Positions 8,625 through 18,413 of a stretch of DNA of 64,000 nt are shown in pieces; positions within the stretch are counted from its first letter, which is position 1; the number at the start of each line of letters is the position of its first letter. A program made the translations under genes and the position numbers. This DNA is from Nodularia spumigena CCY9414. Its GTDB lineage: Bacteria; Cyanobacteriota; Cyanobacteriia; Cyanobacteriales; Nostocaceae. Location: the NCBI RefSeq assembly GCF_000340565.2, contig NZ_CP007203.1, positions 4,618,613 through 4,682,612 of the forward strand, given 5' to 3'. Under the pieces are notes generated by a model, which was not told the DNA's origin, made no database searches, and saw only the letters and a list, made by a program, of their open reading frames with translations.

Positions 8625-10766
8625 ATGCTGGGAAACACACTTGTTGGAAGATACCAAATTATTAGCCACTTGGGAGGTGGGGGATTTGGTGAAACTTTTG
8701 TGGCTTGTGATACTCACTTACCTGGATTACCTCAGTGTGTGGTCAAGAAACTCAAACCCCAAGCCACTGATCCAGTAAACTTGGATACGGCTAGGCGTTT
8801 ATTTGATACGGAAGCACAAGTTCTGTATAAGTTAGGTATCCATGATCGCATTCCCCAACTTTTGGCGTACTTTGAAGAAAATACCGAATTTTATTTAGTA
8901 CAGGAATTTATCCCAGGTCATAACCTGAGTCAAGAGTTAGCACCAGGTAAAATCTTCAGTCAAGAAGAGGTGATTTCTCTCATCCAGGAAATTTTGTCAA
9001 TTTTAGAATTTGTTCACCAAGAGAAGGTGATTCACCGCGATGTTAATCCCCACAATTTACTCAGACGCGAAGAAGATGGTAAGTTAGTTTTAATTGATTT
9101 TGGGGCAGTTAAGCAAATCGCTACCCAAATAATTAACCCTAAAGGTGAAACTAAATCCACTGTTGCTATCGGTACTCCCGGATATTTACCCGGAGAACAA
9201 GCCCAAGGGACACCAAAGTTTAGCAGTGATATCTATGCGGTGGGGATAATTGCTATTCAAGCCCTTACAGGATTATCAGCAACCCAGCTAGAAGTCGATA
9301 TTGATACCAATGAAATTATCTGGCAAAATCAGGCCAGTGTGTCGCCAGAATTTGCCCAATTTATTGATAAAATGGTTTGTTATGATTTCCGACAGCGCTA
9401 TGCTTCGGCAACTGTGGCATTGCAAGCGCTGCAAGATTTAATGCAACTGTCATCTGGGACTATAGTTGTGAGTCCCCCCTTGGGATTAAATTCTGGTTTG
9501 TCACTCAAACCCGACCCGCCACTGAAAAATTTTAAATTAAATAAGTACAAAAAAGCTATATTTATTAAGCTATCATTAGCAATATTTGTGATTGGCGCTA
9601 GTGGAATAGCATCTGTATTTATTGTTAATAGTATTAATGCTCATAATGCGATCGCACTATCGGAACAAGGAAGCACACTGTTTGAATTACAGCGCTATCA
9701 AGATGCCCTTGCAGCTTATCAAGAGGCTGTGAGTATTAGTCCCGATTATGTCCCCGGATGGAATGGTCAAGGTAAAACACTGTCGCAATTAAAAAAGTAT
9801 GAGGAAGCTCTAGCAGCATACGACCAAGCCATTCAAATTCAGCCAGATTATGTAGAAGCATGGAGTGGTCGCGGTTTTGTGTTGCGAGATTTACAACGCT
9901 ATCCTGAAGCGATCGCATCTTTTGACAAAGCCTTACAATTAGATAATACTGCGCCAGAAATATGGAATGCCAAAGGCGAAATTTTTAGGAATTTACAGCA
10001 ATATAATAACGCCATTCAATCTTATAACCAAGCTATAGAACTGCAACCGAATTATTATCAAGCTTGGTATAGTAAGGGGTTAGCATTTCATAACTTAAAG
10101 CAATACAATGATGCCATTAACGCCTATGAAACAGCTATTGAATTCAAGCCAGATTATGGTCAAGCTTGGTATAGTTTAGGCAATGCTTTATTTAATTTAA
10201 ATCGCTTTGACAACGCTTTAAAAGCTTATGATAAAGCAGTACAATACAGACCAAAATTTTATCCAGCTTGGTTTTCTAGAAGTAATATTTTAATTATTTT
10301 AAGACGCTATCCACAAGCAATTGAATCATTTGATCAAGCAATTAAACATAATCCCAATGACTACCAAGCATGGTATAGTCGGGGTTGGGCATTGCATCAA
10401 AGCCAACGTTATGAAGAAGCCATAGCATCTTATAATAAAGCCGCAGCGATTAAAAGAAATGATTATCAAATTTGGTATAATTTGGGAAATTCTCAATATA
10501 TTTTACAGAAATATCAACAAGCGATCGCATCCTACGATAAAGCCGTTCGTTATCAAACCAATCATGCTGAAAGTTGGTATAGCAGAGGCAATGCTTTATT
10601 GAATTTGCAACGATATAAAGAAGCAATAGACTCCTATGATCAAGCTATAAAATATAAGCCGAATTATCGACAAGCAATTAACGCCCGTAACGAAGCCCAA
10701 AAAGAATTATCAGTTGATAAACCACAGCCGATAATCGTACCAACTATTCCCAATTCTGAAGACTAA
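8625..10766 (+). CDS. Serine/threonine protein kinase with transmembrane segment and TPR array
   Basis: A 713-residue protein. The Hanks-type kinase domain spans residues 10-275, with Gly loop HLGGGGFGE, VAIK-equivalent VVKKLKP (Lys41/42) and LIDFGAVKQ (Asp158). The catalytic loop is HRDVNPHN: the catalytic Asp139 is present, but the lysine of HRDxKxxN is Asn141. GTPGYLPGEQ covers the P+1 region. A transmembrane helix (IFIKLSLAIFVIGASGIASV) lies at about 312-335, and about ten TPR units (WYSRGNALLNLQRYKEAI type) fill 345-700, presumably extracytoplasmic if the kinase is cytoplasmic. Kinase-TPR proteins are common sensors in filamentous cyanobacteria. It converges on a paralogous kinase-like gene whose catalytic loop carries a different substitution. 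Activity is uncertain because of Asn141. Confidence 0.88.
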   Translation: MLGNTLVGRYQIISHLGGGGFGETFVACDTHLPGLPQCVVKKLKPQATDPVNLDTARRLFDTEAQVLYKLGIHDRIPQLLAYFEENTEFYLVQEFIPGHNLSQELAPGKIFSQEEVISLIQEILSILEFVHQEKVIHRDVNPHNLLRREEDGKLVLIDFGAVKQIATQIINPKGETKSTVAIGTPGYLPGEQAQGTPKFSSDIYAVGIIAIQALTGLSATQLEVDIDTNEIIWQNQASVSPEFAQFIDKMVCYDFRQRYASATVALQALQDLMQLSSGTIVVSPPLGLNSGLSLKPDPPLKNFKLNKYKKAIFIKLSLAIFVIGASGIASVFIVNSINAHNAIALSEQGSTLFELQRYQDALAAYQEAVSISPDYVPGWNGQGKTLSQLKKYEEALAAYDQAIQIQPDYVEAWSGRGFVLRDLQRYPEAIASFDKALQLDNTAPEIWNAKGEIFRNLQQYNNAIQSYNQAIELQPNYYQAWYSKGLAFHNLKQYNDAINAYETAIEFKPDYGQAWYSLGNALFNLNRFDNALKAYDKAVQYRPKFYPAWFSRSNILIILRRYPQAIESFDQAIKHNPNDYQAWYSRGWALHQSQRYEEAIASYNKAAAIKRNDYQIWYNLGNSQYILQKYQQAIASYDKAVRYQTNHAESWYSRGNALLNLQRYKEAIDSYDQAIKYKPNYRQAINARNEAQKELSVDKPQPIIVPTIPNSED

Positions 10767-10895
10767 GACTATAGCTAGAGACTGGGTGATACAAGCAGTT
10801 TTAGTAATATTGTGGGGTGGGCATCCTGCCCGCCTTCATCTTAAATAATACAGCTATTTTCCAGAAAATCAAACACACAAAGGCAATTAAAAGCC

Positions 10896-10925
10896 TGTAG
10901 AGACATTGTATGCAAAGTCTCTACA
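10896..10925. terminator. 30-bp dispersed palindrome between convergent genes
   Basis: TGTAGAGAC and GTCTCTACA form 9-bp arms of a 30-bp hairpin between the two convergent kinase genes. Equivalent 30-bp elements lie at 36104-36133 and 44596-44625, all at gene 3-prime ends, which fits use as bidirectional terminators. Confidence 0.5.
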
Positions 10926-10939
10926 AATAAGCAATTCAT

Positions 10940-12685
10940 CTAACGAATATTCACCTCTTGCAGTTGATTTCCTGGGTGAAAACTTTCATTTTTAGCAGGT
11001 GATAAATTCAACGCCACATTTTTAGTTTGAGTTTTTAATTGCGATTGTTGAGTATATTCATTGAGTTTAGCCTGAGCTTGAGCATAAACCGGAGTATTTC
11101 TATGAATTCTGCGGAGAAATTTTACAGCCCCATTAAAGTCCCCCCTAGATGCTTTCATCTGAGCATTATGTAAAAAATAAGCCGCTCGAATCTGCTGCTT
11201 TTGATTGTACTCAGCTAATTTTTTTTGAACTAAAGCACCAGCAGCACTTTCTTGAGGAATTTGACGCAGATATTCTATAGCGGTAGAAAAATCTCTAGCC
11301 AAGGCTTTTTCGTAAGCTTTTGCTAACAAATTTTCTGTTTGTGTTTCGATGTTAACTTGTGATTGCTGTACCAGTTTATCTACTTTAGATTGCCAATATA
11401 AAATATCTGGTACTTTCGGAGAAATACCCAACACATCCGACCATCTACCCTCATCAAAAGCTTGTGCAGCTAGTTGGTATTGTTCCGCAGCCAAGTGCCA
11501 TTGGTGCTGCCATTCTTCAATTGTAGCTTGAGCCTCTGGATAAATATTGCTGTGAGTAGGAATTGATTTCGCTAAAGCCAGGGCTTTTTGTAAATCCCCC
11601 GCTTGATATTCTTCTGTGGCTTGATATAAAGTTTCTGTTTCGGAATATGCGGGATAATTATTAACTACAGAATATACTCCCAATCCCATCAATAAAGAAT
11701 TAGCCGCCAAACCTACCCTCATTCCTGTAAGTAAAGAAGGTAATTGCCCAAAAGTCAATTCCTGCTGTGTATCATCACCTTGAGGGGTGTTATTTTCATC
11801 TACCTCATGGGGTGTTTCAGTCATGGGCTGAATTTTACTTTCCCTGATCATTTGGTTGAGTATATACAGTACCTCACCCGCAGACTGAAAGCGTTCTTGG
11901 TAATCATAGCGAATCATTTGGCTGAGAACAGCAGCTAGATAATCATCAACTGATATATCTTGAGTACGCCAGATAATCTCATTAGTCTTAGTATCGACTT
12001 TTAATTCCAGTGGTTTTAGCCCTGTTAAAGCCTGAATAGCAATCATACCCAAAGCATAAATATCACTGCTGGGCTGTATTTGTCCAATAAATTGCTCTGG
12101 TGCTATGTACCCCATTGAGGTGACAGGAGTCTGATAAATAGGGAATTCCGCATATTCGCCCACATCAACTGACTGGATAAAGCTGAAGTCACTTAAAACT
12201 AACTTGGCATCAAAAGTACGTCTGATCAAGTTTTCTGGTTTAATATTGCAATGAATAACACCTTGAGAGTGAACAAATTCTAAAATTTCTAAGACATTTA
12301 CTAATAATTCCACAACTTCATTTTCAGTCCAAATACATCCCCAATATTGGTTGATGGGTAATTCTGCACTCAATGAATGTCCGTCTACAAACTCTTGTAC
12401 TAGATAGAACTGCTCATGTTCTTCAAAGCAAGAAATTAATTGGGGAATTTGGGGATGGCTTCCCAAAAAGTCGAGGGTGACTGTTTCTTTGAGAAAGCAT
12501 AATCGTAAAGCGTTTAAGTCGCTGGGGGAACAACTGCTAGTTTGAAGGTGTTTAATCACACATTTAACTTTATCTGGGTGTTCCCCATCTATGGCGATAT
12601 ATTTTTGTCCAAAAACCCCAGCACCCAGGCTTTGAAAGATTTGGTAACGTCCTTGTAATACTTTACCGATCATGTGGTGGTTCAT
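10940..12685 (-). CDS. Protein kinase-like protein, probable pseudokinase (HRD to HCN)
   Basis: A 581-residue paralogue of the neighbouring kinase. The ATP-binding features remain (SLGAGVFGQKY; CVIKHL with Lys45; FLKETVTL helix C Glu). The catalytic loop reads HCNIKPEN, so the catalytic Asp is Asn147, and the DFG motif reads DFS (166-168). MGYIAPEQ in the P+1 loop and the C-lobe are conserved. A hydrophobic segment (VGLAANSLLMGLGVYSV) lies at about 322-340. The C-terminal region is helical with TPR-like repeats (AYEKALARDFSTAIEYLRQIP). The build matches a pseudokinase that binds nucleotide or partners without phosphotransfer. It might pair with the upstream kinase, but this is inference from convergence and shared architecture. 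Start at ATG 12685; ATG 12673 is possible. Confidence 0.82.
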   Translation of the reverse strand: MNHHMIGKVLQGRYQIFQSLGAGVFGQKYIAIDGEHPDKVKCVIKHLQTSSCSPSDLNALRLCFLKETVTLDFLGSHPQIPQLISCFEEHEQFYLVQEFVDGHSLSAELPINQYWGCIWTENEVVELLVNVLEILEFVHSQGVIHCNIKPENLIRRTFDAKLVLSDFSFIQSVDVGEYAEFPIYQTPVTSMGYIAPEQFIGQIQPSSDIYALGMIAIQALTGLKPLELKVDTKTNEIIWRTQDISVDDYLAAVLSQMIRYDYQERFQSAGEVLYILNQMIRESKIQPMTETPHEVDENNTPQGDDTQQELTFGQLPSLLTGMRVGLAANSLLMGLGVYSVVNNYPAYSETETLYQATEEYQAGDLQKALALAKSIPTHSNIYPEAQATIEEWQHQWHLAAEQYQLAAQAFDEGRWSDVLGISPKVPDILYWQSKVDKLVQQSQVNIETQTENLLAKAYEKALARDFSTAIEYLRQIPQESAAGALVQKKLAEYNQKQQIRAAYFLHNAQMKASRGDFNGAVKFLRRIHRNTPVYAQAQAKLNEYTQQSQLKTQTKNVALNLSPAKNESFHPGNQLQEVNIR

Positions 12686-12885
12686 GAGCTGGTTACTTAA
12701 TAAATTCTTATGATAGGTTTCTTGATTTCACCAGTCTGTTCCGGAAGCCTTGAAAATAAATTACGTCAACATAGCAACGCTCCCTGATCCTTCCCTACAG
12801 AAAAGAAACAGCGTTAAGTATGGTGAAACCCCCTCCGAGGGAATGGAGACTTGGGGAGTATATCAAAATCCTTTTCCAACAACCT

Positions 12886-14448
12886 CTAACTCTCGGTTTC
12901 TTGATCTTGTTCAATCACTTCCGAGTTATTTGTTAAAGGTTTTACCACGCGGGCGATCGCTTCTTGGATAAAAGTCTTAATAAATTCATCCCGGCGATTC
13001 AGCTTAAATTGTTCTTTTACCACCTCAGTCATTCCACCATCACCCCAATCTTGATCATGGCGAAAATATTCAATAAAACTTTTACCAGCAATTCGCGTTA
13101 AATAAGCTACTGTCACCCCTTGAATTGCTCTACCAATGACAAAGGTAGCGACATGAAATTGCAAAGCAGTAGATATTAATTGAATTGCGCCTTTAACTAT
13201 ACCTAAGCTAGCAATGGTTTTGCCTAAAGAAAGAGCTAATTCTTTCCCTCTTTCCATGTTCAATTCACAACCGTATATTCTCCCAATTTCTACTACCATT
13301 TGAGCATTAACGGCGGCTGTTGCTAATAAATCGACAACTGGGAGAGGTGTAACTGATACTACACCAGCCCCAATCCACTGAAAGCGATCAACTATTTTGT
13401 CCGCTTGACGACGACGCTGAACATCAATTAGATTTCGTGCTTCTTCTCCTAACCGTAGCGATTGCAGGAGAATGTTATCTGCGACCAAATCTTCACCTTC
13501 AGCCCGTAAAATGGCAGCCATGCGCCGCAAAAGGGGAATTATATCTGGTTCTGGATGGAAAATTTCGCCAGTTTCTAGCTGTGCAGGTTGGGGATTTCCG
13601 GCGATCGCCACCACATCATTCGGCGCAATAAATCCCCGCACTCGTTGGCGTAACCGGGCGAGAATCGATTCTTTATCCTCATCTGTATATAAATCAGTTT
13701 TATTGAGAACGAGGAGCGATCGCTTACCAATTTCAGCTAAACTGCGTAGTGGTTCATATTCCGAACGGCGCAAATCATTATCCACCACAAACAGCAGTAA
13801 ATCGGCCGAAGTTGCCAACTCTCGCGCTAACTGTTCCCGTTCCGTTCCTTCTACCCCAGCTTCTAAAATCCCCGGCGTATCAGTAATTAAAATCTTCCGT
13901 TCTAAACCCTTCAACCGCAAACAATAGGTTTCCCCCACCTGAGTAGTTCCCATTGGGGCATTTACCTGACCCACCATCCGCCCCATAATCGCATTCACCA
14001 GAGAAGTTTTACCAGCGCTTCCTGTGCCAAATACAACGACTTGAATTTCACCCCGTGCCAGATTTACTTCAATTTCCCGTGATTTACTTAATAAAGCTTG
14101 TCGGGCGACTTCATCTTGAATTTGGGCTACCTGTTGCTTCACAGCTTGGAGAGTTGTAGAAGCTGCATCAGATTTAGCGGCGGGAATTTCGGCGGCTGTA
14201 ACTCTGCGGCGTTGACGGTGCGATTTTTTTTCCCCAGTTTGCAGAATTAATACATAATAAACAAAAGCTGCAACCAAGCCCCCAATTAATAAAACCAGCA
14301 ATAGCAACAGCAAATTGCCCAGCAGTGGAGAATAAGACAACTGCCAGTAAAGCCGAGAGAGAGAGTCAATCAGCCAGAGGCTTAATGCCAAAATGACAAT
14401 TAAACCAACAATTAGCGTCACTATGCGCGACAGAGGCATGGATGGCAC
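12886..14448 (-). CDS. Membrane-anchored GTPase with DUF697 domain (YcjF-like)
   Basis: A 520-residue protein with two N-terminal hydrophobic segments (about 8-30 and 41-70), followed by a basic stretch and a coiled region. The GTPase domain shows G1 GTGSAGKTS (about 141-149), G3 DTPG, and G4 NKTD. The C-terminal third, about 340-480, matches the DUF697/YcjF type (PVVDLLATAAVNAQMVVEIGRIYG). Such cyanobacterial proteins are annotated as small GTP-binding proteins with unknown cargo and probably sit at the plasma or thylakoid membrane. No operon partner is evident. The neighbour on the 5-prime side is a repeat-rich gap. Assignment to the family is good; the cellular role is unknown. Confidence 0.85.
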   Translation of the reverse strand: MPSMPLSRIVTLIVGLIVILALSLWLIDSLSRLYWQLSYSPLLGNLLLLLLVLLIGGLVAAFVYYVLILQTGEKKSHRQRRRVTAAEIPAAKSDAASTTLQAVKQQVAQIQDEVARQALLSKSREIEVNLARGEIQVVVFGTGSAGKTSLVNAIMGRMVGQVNAPMGTTQVGETYCLRLKGLERKILITDTPGILEAGVEGTEREQLARELATSADLLLFVVDNDLRRSEYEPLRSLAEIGKRSLLVLNKTDLYTDEDKESILARLRQRVRGFIAPNDVVAIAGNPQPAQLETGEIFHPEPDIIPLLRRMAAILRAEGEDLVADNILLQSLRLGEEARNLIDVQRRRQADKIVDRFQWIGAGVVSVTPLPVVDLLATAAVNAQMVVEIGRIYGCELNMERGKELALSLGKTIASLGIVKGAIQLISTALQFHVATFVIGRAIQGVTVAYLTRIAGKSFIEYFRHDQDWGDGGMTEVVKEQFKLNRRDEFIKTFIQEAIARVVKPLTNNSEVIEQDQETES

Positions 14449-14971
14449 GGTTAGTTAGTGGGTTTGAATGGGCTGATGTTTTTCATATTAATGCTTTGGG
14501 TGTTGTTTTCTGGAGTATTGGGGATTTTTTAGGAATTAAGATTAAACGAACCACAAAGGACACAAAGGACACAAAGTCAAGAGGGTTTCAGAGAGTTCTT
14601 GCGTAAGTCCTAATTAAATGAACTACAGAGGCGCAGAAATTAGCGCTCTTTTATTACTCTGAAAAAATAACATATTCGTAGGTTGGGTTGAGGCTTTGGG
14701 AAACCCAACAAAACTAAGGATTGTTTTAAGATGAAACGTTCCGTAGCTTGCGCGCAGCGCATACCACAGAGGCGCAGAGGACACAGAGAAATCAAGAAAT
14801 CAGAGGTTTATTTTGTTAGGTTATTGGATGTTTTTTTGATTGGGAAGTCTCTAGGGAGGGAGAAGAAGCAAGAAATAGGGGTGAATTGGAAATTACTCTT
14901 CTCCCCTGCACCCTGCCCCCTGCCCCCCTGCCTCTTCTCCCCTGCCCCCTGCCCCCTGGCCCCCCTGCCTC
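14449..14971. other. Repeat-rich intergenic region
   Basis: No gene is seen. It holds an ACACAAAGG-type tandem stretch (about 14548-14577), CAGAGGCGCAGAG repeats, and a C-rich CCCCTGCC(C) run (about 14901-14967) that ends next to the ndhH stop. Open frames here are artefacts of the repeats. Confidence 0.6.
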
Positions 14972-16156
14972 TTATCTGTCTACAGATCCCATGATCACGT
15001 CAACACTGCCGAGAATCACGACAATATCTGCAACCTTCATCCCTTTTAGTAATTCGGGGACAATTTGCAGATTGTTGAAATCAGCTGGGCGAATTTTCCA
15101 ACGCCAAGGGAAACCATTATCATCGCCTACTAGATAAATACCTAGTTCACCTTTACCGCTTTCCACACGGGAATAGATTTCACCTTTGGGCATTTTAAAC
15201 GTAGGTGAAACTTTTTTAGCGATGTATTGGTAATCGAAGGCATCCCATTCTGATTTTTTCCCCGCAGCCATGCGCTTGGCTTCGAGGTTTTCGTAGGGGC
15301 CTCCTGGTAGTCCTTTAATTGCTTGGCGAATAATCTTCACAGATTCGCGCATTTCTCGCATCCGCACCACGTAACGGGCGAAGCAATCACCAGCAGTTTC
15401 CCACTGTACATCCCAATCAAAATCGTCGTAAGATTCGTAGTGGTCAACTTTCCGCAAATCCCACTTCACACCAGAGGCGCGTAACATGGGGCCGGATAGT
15501 CCCCAGTTAATTGCTTGTTCACGGGAAATCGTCCCAATCCCTTCCACCCGACGGCGGAAGATGGGGTTATCTGTTACCAGACGTTCGTACTCGTCAACTT
15601 TGGGTAACAAGTAGTCACAGAAATCTAAACATTTATCTACCCACCCATAGGGTAAATCAACTGCTACGCCACCCACGCGGAAATAGTTGTGGTTTACCAT
15701 CCGGTAGCCTGTGGCAGCTTCCCATAAATCATAAATCATTTCCCGTTCTCTAAATTGATAGAAAAAGGGAGTTTGTGCGCCTACGTCAGCGAGAAAAGGG
15801 CCAAACCAGAGTAAATGGTTAGCAATTCTGTTTAGTTCCAGCATAATCACGCGAATATAGCTGGCGCGTTTGGGAACAGTTATACCTGCTAATTGTTCCG
15901 GAGCGTTAACGGTGACTGCTTCGTTAAACATCCCGGCGGCGTAGTCCCACCGACTCACATAGGGGACGTACATGACAGTAGTCCGGTTTTCGGCAATTTT
16001 TTCCATTCCCCGGTGCAAATAGCCAATTACCGGTTCACAATCAACGACATCCTCGCCATCCAATGTGACAATTAACCGCAAAACCCCGTGCATGGAGGGG
16101 TGGTGCGGCCCCATATTCAGCACCATTGGTTCGGTGCGGGTTTCTAGTCTTGCCAT
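14972..16156 (-). CDS. ndhH: NAD(P)H-quinone oxidoreductase subunit H
   Basis: A 394-residue protein, the normal length of NdhH, the 49-kDa-type subunit in the peripheral arm of the cyanobacterial NDH-1 complex at the thylakoid membrane. It contributes to the quinone pocket in respiration and cyclic electron flow. The N-terminal [18 protein letters not shown] and [12 protein letters not shown] motifs are diagnostic, as are the C-terminal [20 protein letters not shown] and [12 protein letters not shown]. The start at 16156 gives the conserved [21 protein letters not shown]. It is transcribed alone, divergent from rsmH. Nothing looks damaged. Confidence 0.97.
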   Translation of the reverse strand: MARLETRTEPMVLNMGPHHPSMHGVLRLIVTLDGEDVVDCEPVIGYLHRGMEKIAENRTTVMYVPYVSRWDYAAGMFNEAVTVNAPEQLAGITVPKRASYIRVIMLELNRIANHLLWFGPFLADVGAQTPFFYQFREREMIYDLWEAATGYRMVNHNYFRVGGVAVDLPYGWVDKCLDFCDYLLPKVDEYERLVTDNPIFRRRVEGIGTISREQAINWGLSGPMLRASGVKWDLRKVDHYESYDDFDWDVQWETAGDCFARYVVRMREMRESVKIIRQAIKGLPGGPYENLEAKRMAAGKKSEWDAFDYQYIAKKVSPTFKMPKGEIYSRVESGKGELGIYLVGDDNGFPWRWKIRPADFNNLQIVPELLKGMKVADIVVILGSVDVIMGSVDR

Positions 16157-16376
16157 AAGTTCCTTGTTCTCCAGTTATGAAAATTTCAACTTGAACTGCG
16201 TGATGCCAACCAGACTCGATTAATCTTGTCTGCCAAAATCAGGTAAGGGAAATATTTTTGAGCAGTCGCCTGATCAGCGTCTACATCTATCGCCCATACA
16301 GGAGTATGTTGGAGAGGAGTGGCAGCAGAGGGATTTTACTTGCTGTTTCATTTTGTTTCACTTCTTCAACTATTAT

Positions 16377-17285
16377 ATGGAGCTTGAGATCCAAGGAATT
16401 GTAGGCGCTGAATTTCTTCATGTGCCAGTTTTAAGCCAGGAGGTCGTTGAGGGGTTGGCTGTACGTCCTGGCGGACATTATCTTGATGCAACGGTGGGCG
16501 GTGGTGGTCACAGTCGCCTGATTTTAGAGGCTGCAACCGATGTGCGGCTAACGGCTATTGACCAAGATGAGGATGCTTTAGGGGCGGCGCAAAAGCATTT
16601 AGCTGAGTTTGGTGACAGGGTAGAGTTTATTCACAGCAATTTTTCGGCTTATAAATATAGTCCTAACACTTTCGATGGTATCCTGGCTGATTTGGGTGTA
16701 AGCTCTTACCATTTAGACCAACCAGAACGGGGTTTTAGCTTTCGCCATGCGGCAAATCTGGATATGCGAATGAATCAGCAACAGTCTTTAACGGCGGCTG
16801 ATGTAATTAATGAGTGGGATGAGGCGGAATTAGCAGATATTTTCTTTAAATACGGTGAGGAACGACTATCGCGGCGGATTGCCAGACGGATTGTCGAAAA
16901 ACGACCATTTGAAACTACTACAGAATTGGCTGAGGCGATCGCCTATTCTGTCCCCCGTCAATATCGTTATGGTCGCATTCACCCAGCTACACGGGTTTTT
17001 CAAGCTTTGCGAATTGTGGTCAATGATGAGTTAAAGGCTTTAGAAACTTTTTTGGATCAAGCCCCTAACGCCTTGGTTCCTGGTGGACGCATTGCCATTA
17101 TCAGTTTTCACAGTTTGGAAGACCGCCCGGTGAAACATGGTTTACGTAATTCTTCTTTGTTAAAAGTCTTGACTAAAAAACCAATCACTGCTAAAGAGGA
17201 AGAATTGGCGAATAATCCGCGATCGCGTTCTGCAAAGTTGAGGATAGCCCAGAGAGTGGACAGCGAGGGAGAGGCAAGGCATTAA
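16377..17285 (+). CDS. rsmH: 16S rRNA (cytosine(1402)-N4)-methyltransferase
   Basis: About 302 residues from ATG 16377 (an in-frame ATG at 16353 adds eight). RsmH/MraW methylates the N4 position of C1402 in the ribosomal P site using SAM. Signature motifs are [13 protein letters not shown] at the N-terminus, the SAM-binding [26 protein letters not shown] and the C-terminal [10 protein letters not shown]. It is divergent from ndhH and sits outside any division (dcw) cluster, which is common in cyanobacteria. The C-terminal tail is Arg/Glu-rich and ordinary for the family. Confidence 0.93.
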   Translation: MELEIQGIVGAEFLHVPVLSQEVVEGLAVRPGGHYLDATVGGGGHSRLILEAATDVRLTAIDQDEDALGAAQKHLAEFGDRVEFIHSNFSAYKYSPNTFDGILADLGVSSYHLDQPERGFSFRHAANLDMRMNQQQSLTAADVINEWDEAELADIFFKYGEERLSRRIARRIVEKRPFETTTELAEAIAYSVPRQYRYGRIHPATRVFQALRIVVNDELKALETFLDQAPNALVPGGRIAIISFHSLEDRPVKHGLRNSSLLKVLTKKPITAKEEELANNPRSRSAKLRIAQRVDSEGEARH

Positions 17286-17422
17286 GCTCTAGTAATCCTC
17301 AATAAGTTACAAACCCAAATATCCCCGAATACTCGCAGTATTCCGGGATCTGAGCCTATCGGTGGAAAGCAAATCAGAGAAAATTGTTATAGATACTATT
17401 TAAAATTTTTTTGCAATTGTTT

Positions 17423-17451
17423 GTTACATTTTTTAAAATATCTGTTACATT
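17423..17451 (+). promoter_or_regulatory. Direct repeat GTTACATT x2 upstream of hli
   Basis: GTTACATT occurs at 17423-17430 and again at 17444-17451, a 21-bp period (two helical turns), 53 bp before the hli start codon. It resembles half-sites of the HLR1 element bound by RpaB at high-light genes, though the canonical HLR1 half-sites are only 2 bp apart. A regulatory role is inference. Confidence 0.35.
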
Positions 17452-17503
17452 GCTGAATAAGGGAAACAAAACCCTCTACTAATTCCTACCGAGAGTATTA
17501 ACC

Positions 17504-17677
17504 ATGAAAAGCACAACCGCAACACCAGCTACAGAGAGCCGCAACGCTTGGAAGTGGGGATTCACCACTCAAACAGAACATTGGAACGGTCGTTTGGCAA
17601 TGATCGGTTTTGTAGCCGCAGCTTTAATTGAAGTGTTCTCTGGTCAAGGTTTCCTTCACTTCTGGGGTATCCTCTAA
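17504..17677 (+). CDS. hli: High light-inducible (Hli/SCP) chlorophyll-binding protein
   Basis: A 57-residue protein. It carries the single chlorophyll a/b-binding-like helix [19 protein letters not shown] with the ExxNxR chlorophyll ligands. The C-terminal [13 protein letters not shown] is typical of the family. Hli proteins are one-helix thylakoid proteins that bind chlorophyll and carotenoid and protect photosystem II and chlorophyll synthesis under high light. The gene lies 83 bp upstream of a stand-alone carotenoid-binding domain gene in the same direction, which makes a small photoprotection pair. A GTTACATT direct repeat lies upstream. An inverted repeat (TTGTCCAA/TTGGACAA, 17688-17721) in the gap could attenuate readthrough. 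Confidence 0.93.
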   Translation: MKSTTATPATESRNAWKWGFTTQTEHWNGRLAMIGFVAAALIEVFSGQGFLHFWGIL

Positions 17678-17760
17678 GATTTAACTTTTGTCCAAAAAAG
17701 ACATTGTTCTTAATTGGACAATAGTTGATTTAACACTCACCAAAGATTTTGGGTAAAACT

Positions 17761-18276
17761 ATGAACGTGACAACAGAATCAAACCAATTTACTAACATTT
17801 TTGATTCCAACACACATTTAGAAAATGGTGTTACAACTACTACTGATTTATTTAAATCTCTCAGTGTAGATGACCAACTAGCACTGCTGTGGTATGTATA
17901 CACCGAAATGGGTCGTTCTATTACCCCAGCCGCTCCAGGCGCTGCACGGATGCAGTTTGCTGAAGGTGTTCTGAATCAAATCAAGCAGATGTCTCATGCT
18001 CAACAGTTAGATGTGATGAGAGACTTAGCTGCTAAAAGAAATACACAAATCAGCCGTTCCTACGGAATTTGGAGCGTTAACACTAAATTAGCTTTTTGGT
18101 TTGAATTATCAGAGTTGATGGTTCAAGGCTTAGTCGCTCCAATGCCTTTAAATTACCAACCTTCTCGTGATGTAGTCAAAGTATTAGAAGCTATTAAGCA
18201 ACTTGATTTTGGTCAACAAATTACAGTCTTGCGGAATACAGTTGTCAACATGGGTGTTGATCCATTTGCTGATTAA
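17761..18276 (+). CDS. Helical carotenoid protein (stand-alone OCP N-terminal domain)
   Basis: A 171-residue protein from ATG 17761 (ATG 17749 also in frame). It matches only the all-helical N-terminal domain of the orange carotenoid protein. Carotenoid-tunnel residues are present with a 3-residue offset from OCP: Trp44 and Tyr47 in LLWYVYTEMG (OCP W41/Y44), and Trp113 in NTKLAFWFEL (OCP W110). No C-terminal OCP domain or CTD homologue is encoded nearby. HCPs bind carotenoid permanently in the red form; some quench singlet oxygen and some quench phycobilisomes. Which HCP clade this belongs to cannot be decided by eye. Linkage to an hli gene supports a light-stress role. Confidence 0.9.
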   Translation: MNVTTESNQFTNIFDSNTHLENGVTTTTDLFKSLSVDDQLALLWYVYTEMGRSITPAAPGAARMQFAEGVLNQIKQMSHAQQLDVMRDLAAKRNTQISRSYGIWSVNTKLAFWFELSELMVQGLVAPMPLNYQPSRDVVKVLEAIKQLDFGQQITVLRNTVVNMGVDPFAD

Positions 18277-18362
18277 GACATTAAATATTTACTAACCACA
18301 TCTCAATTTTCCCGTCCCGATCCTAAAAATATAGAAATATAGCTGTTGAAACCTCACCCCAA

Positions 18363-18385
18363 CCCTCTCCTTAGTAAGGAGAGGG
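18363..18385. terminator. Perfect 10-bp hairpin between convergent genes
   Basis: CCCTCTCCTT and AAGGAGAGGG pair around an AGT loop. The hairpin sits between the carotenoid protein gene and the minus-strand membrane protein gene, with a T-rich stretch (TTTTGTTTTTT) 15 bp beyond. The arm resembles the core of dispersed CCTCCCC/GGGGAGG repeats elsewhere in the window. Confidence 0.45.
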
Positions 18386-18413
18386 AGCAGGAGTGGGAGT
18401 TTTGTTTTTTGCT

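Noticed and set aside
12750-12971. 73-codon plus-strand ORF
   Set aside because: Its second half overlaps the 3-prime end of the GTPase gene and no family or ribosome-binding site supports it.
13472-13927. 151-codon plus-strand ORF
   Set aside because: It is antisense to the GTPase domain of the DUF697 protein.
14731-14994. ORFs over the C-rich tract upstream of the ndhH stop
   Set aside because: They consist of CCCCTGCC repeats and overlap the 3-prime end of ndhH; composition is not coding.
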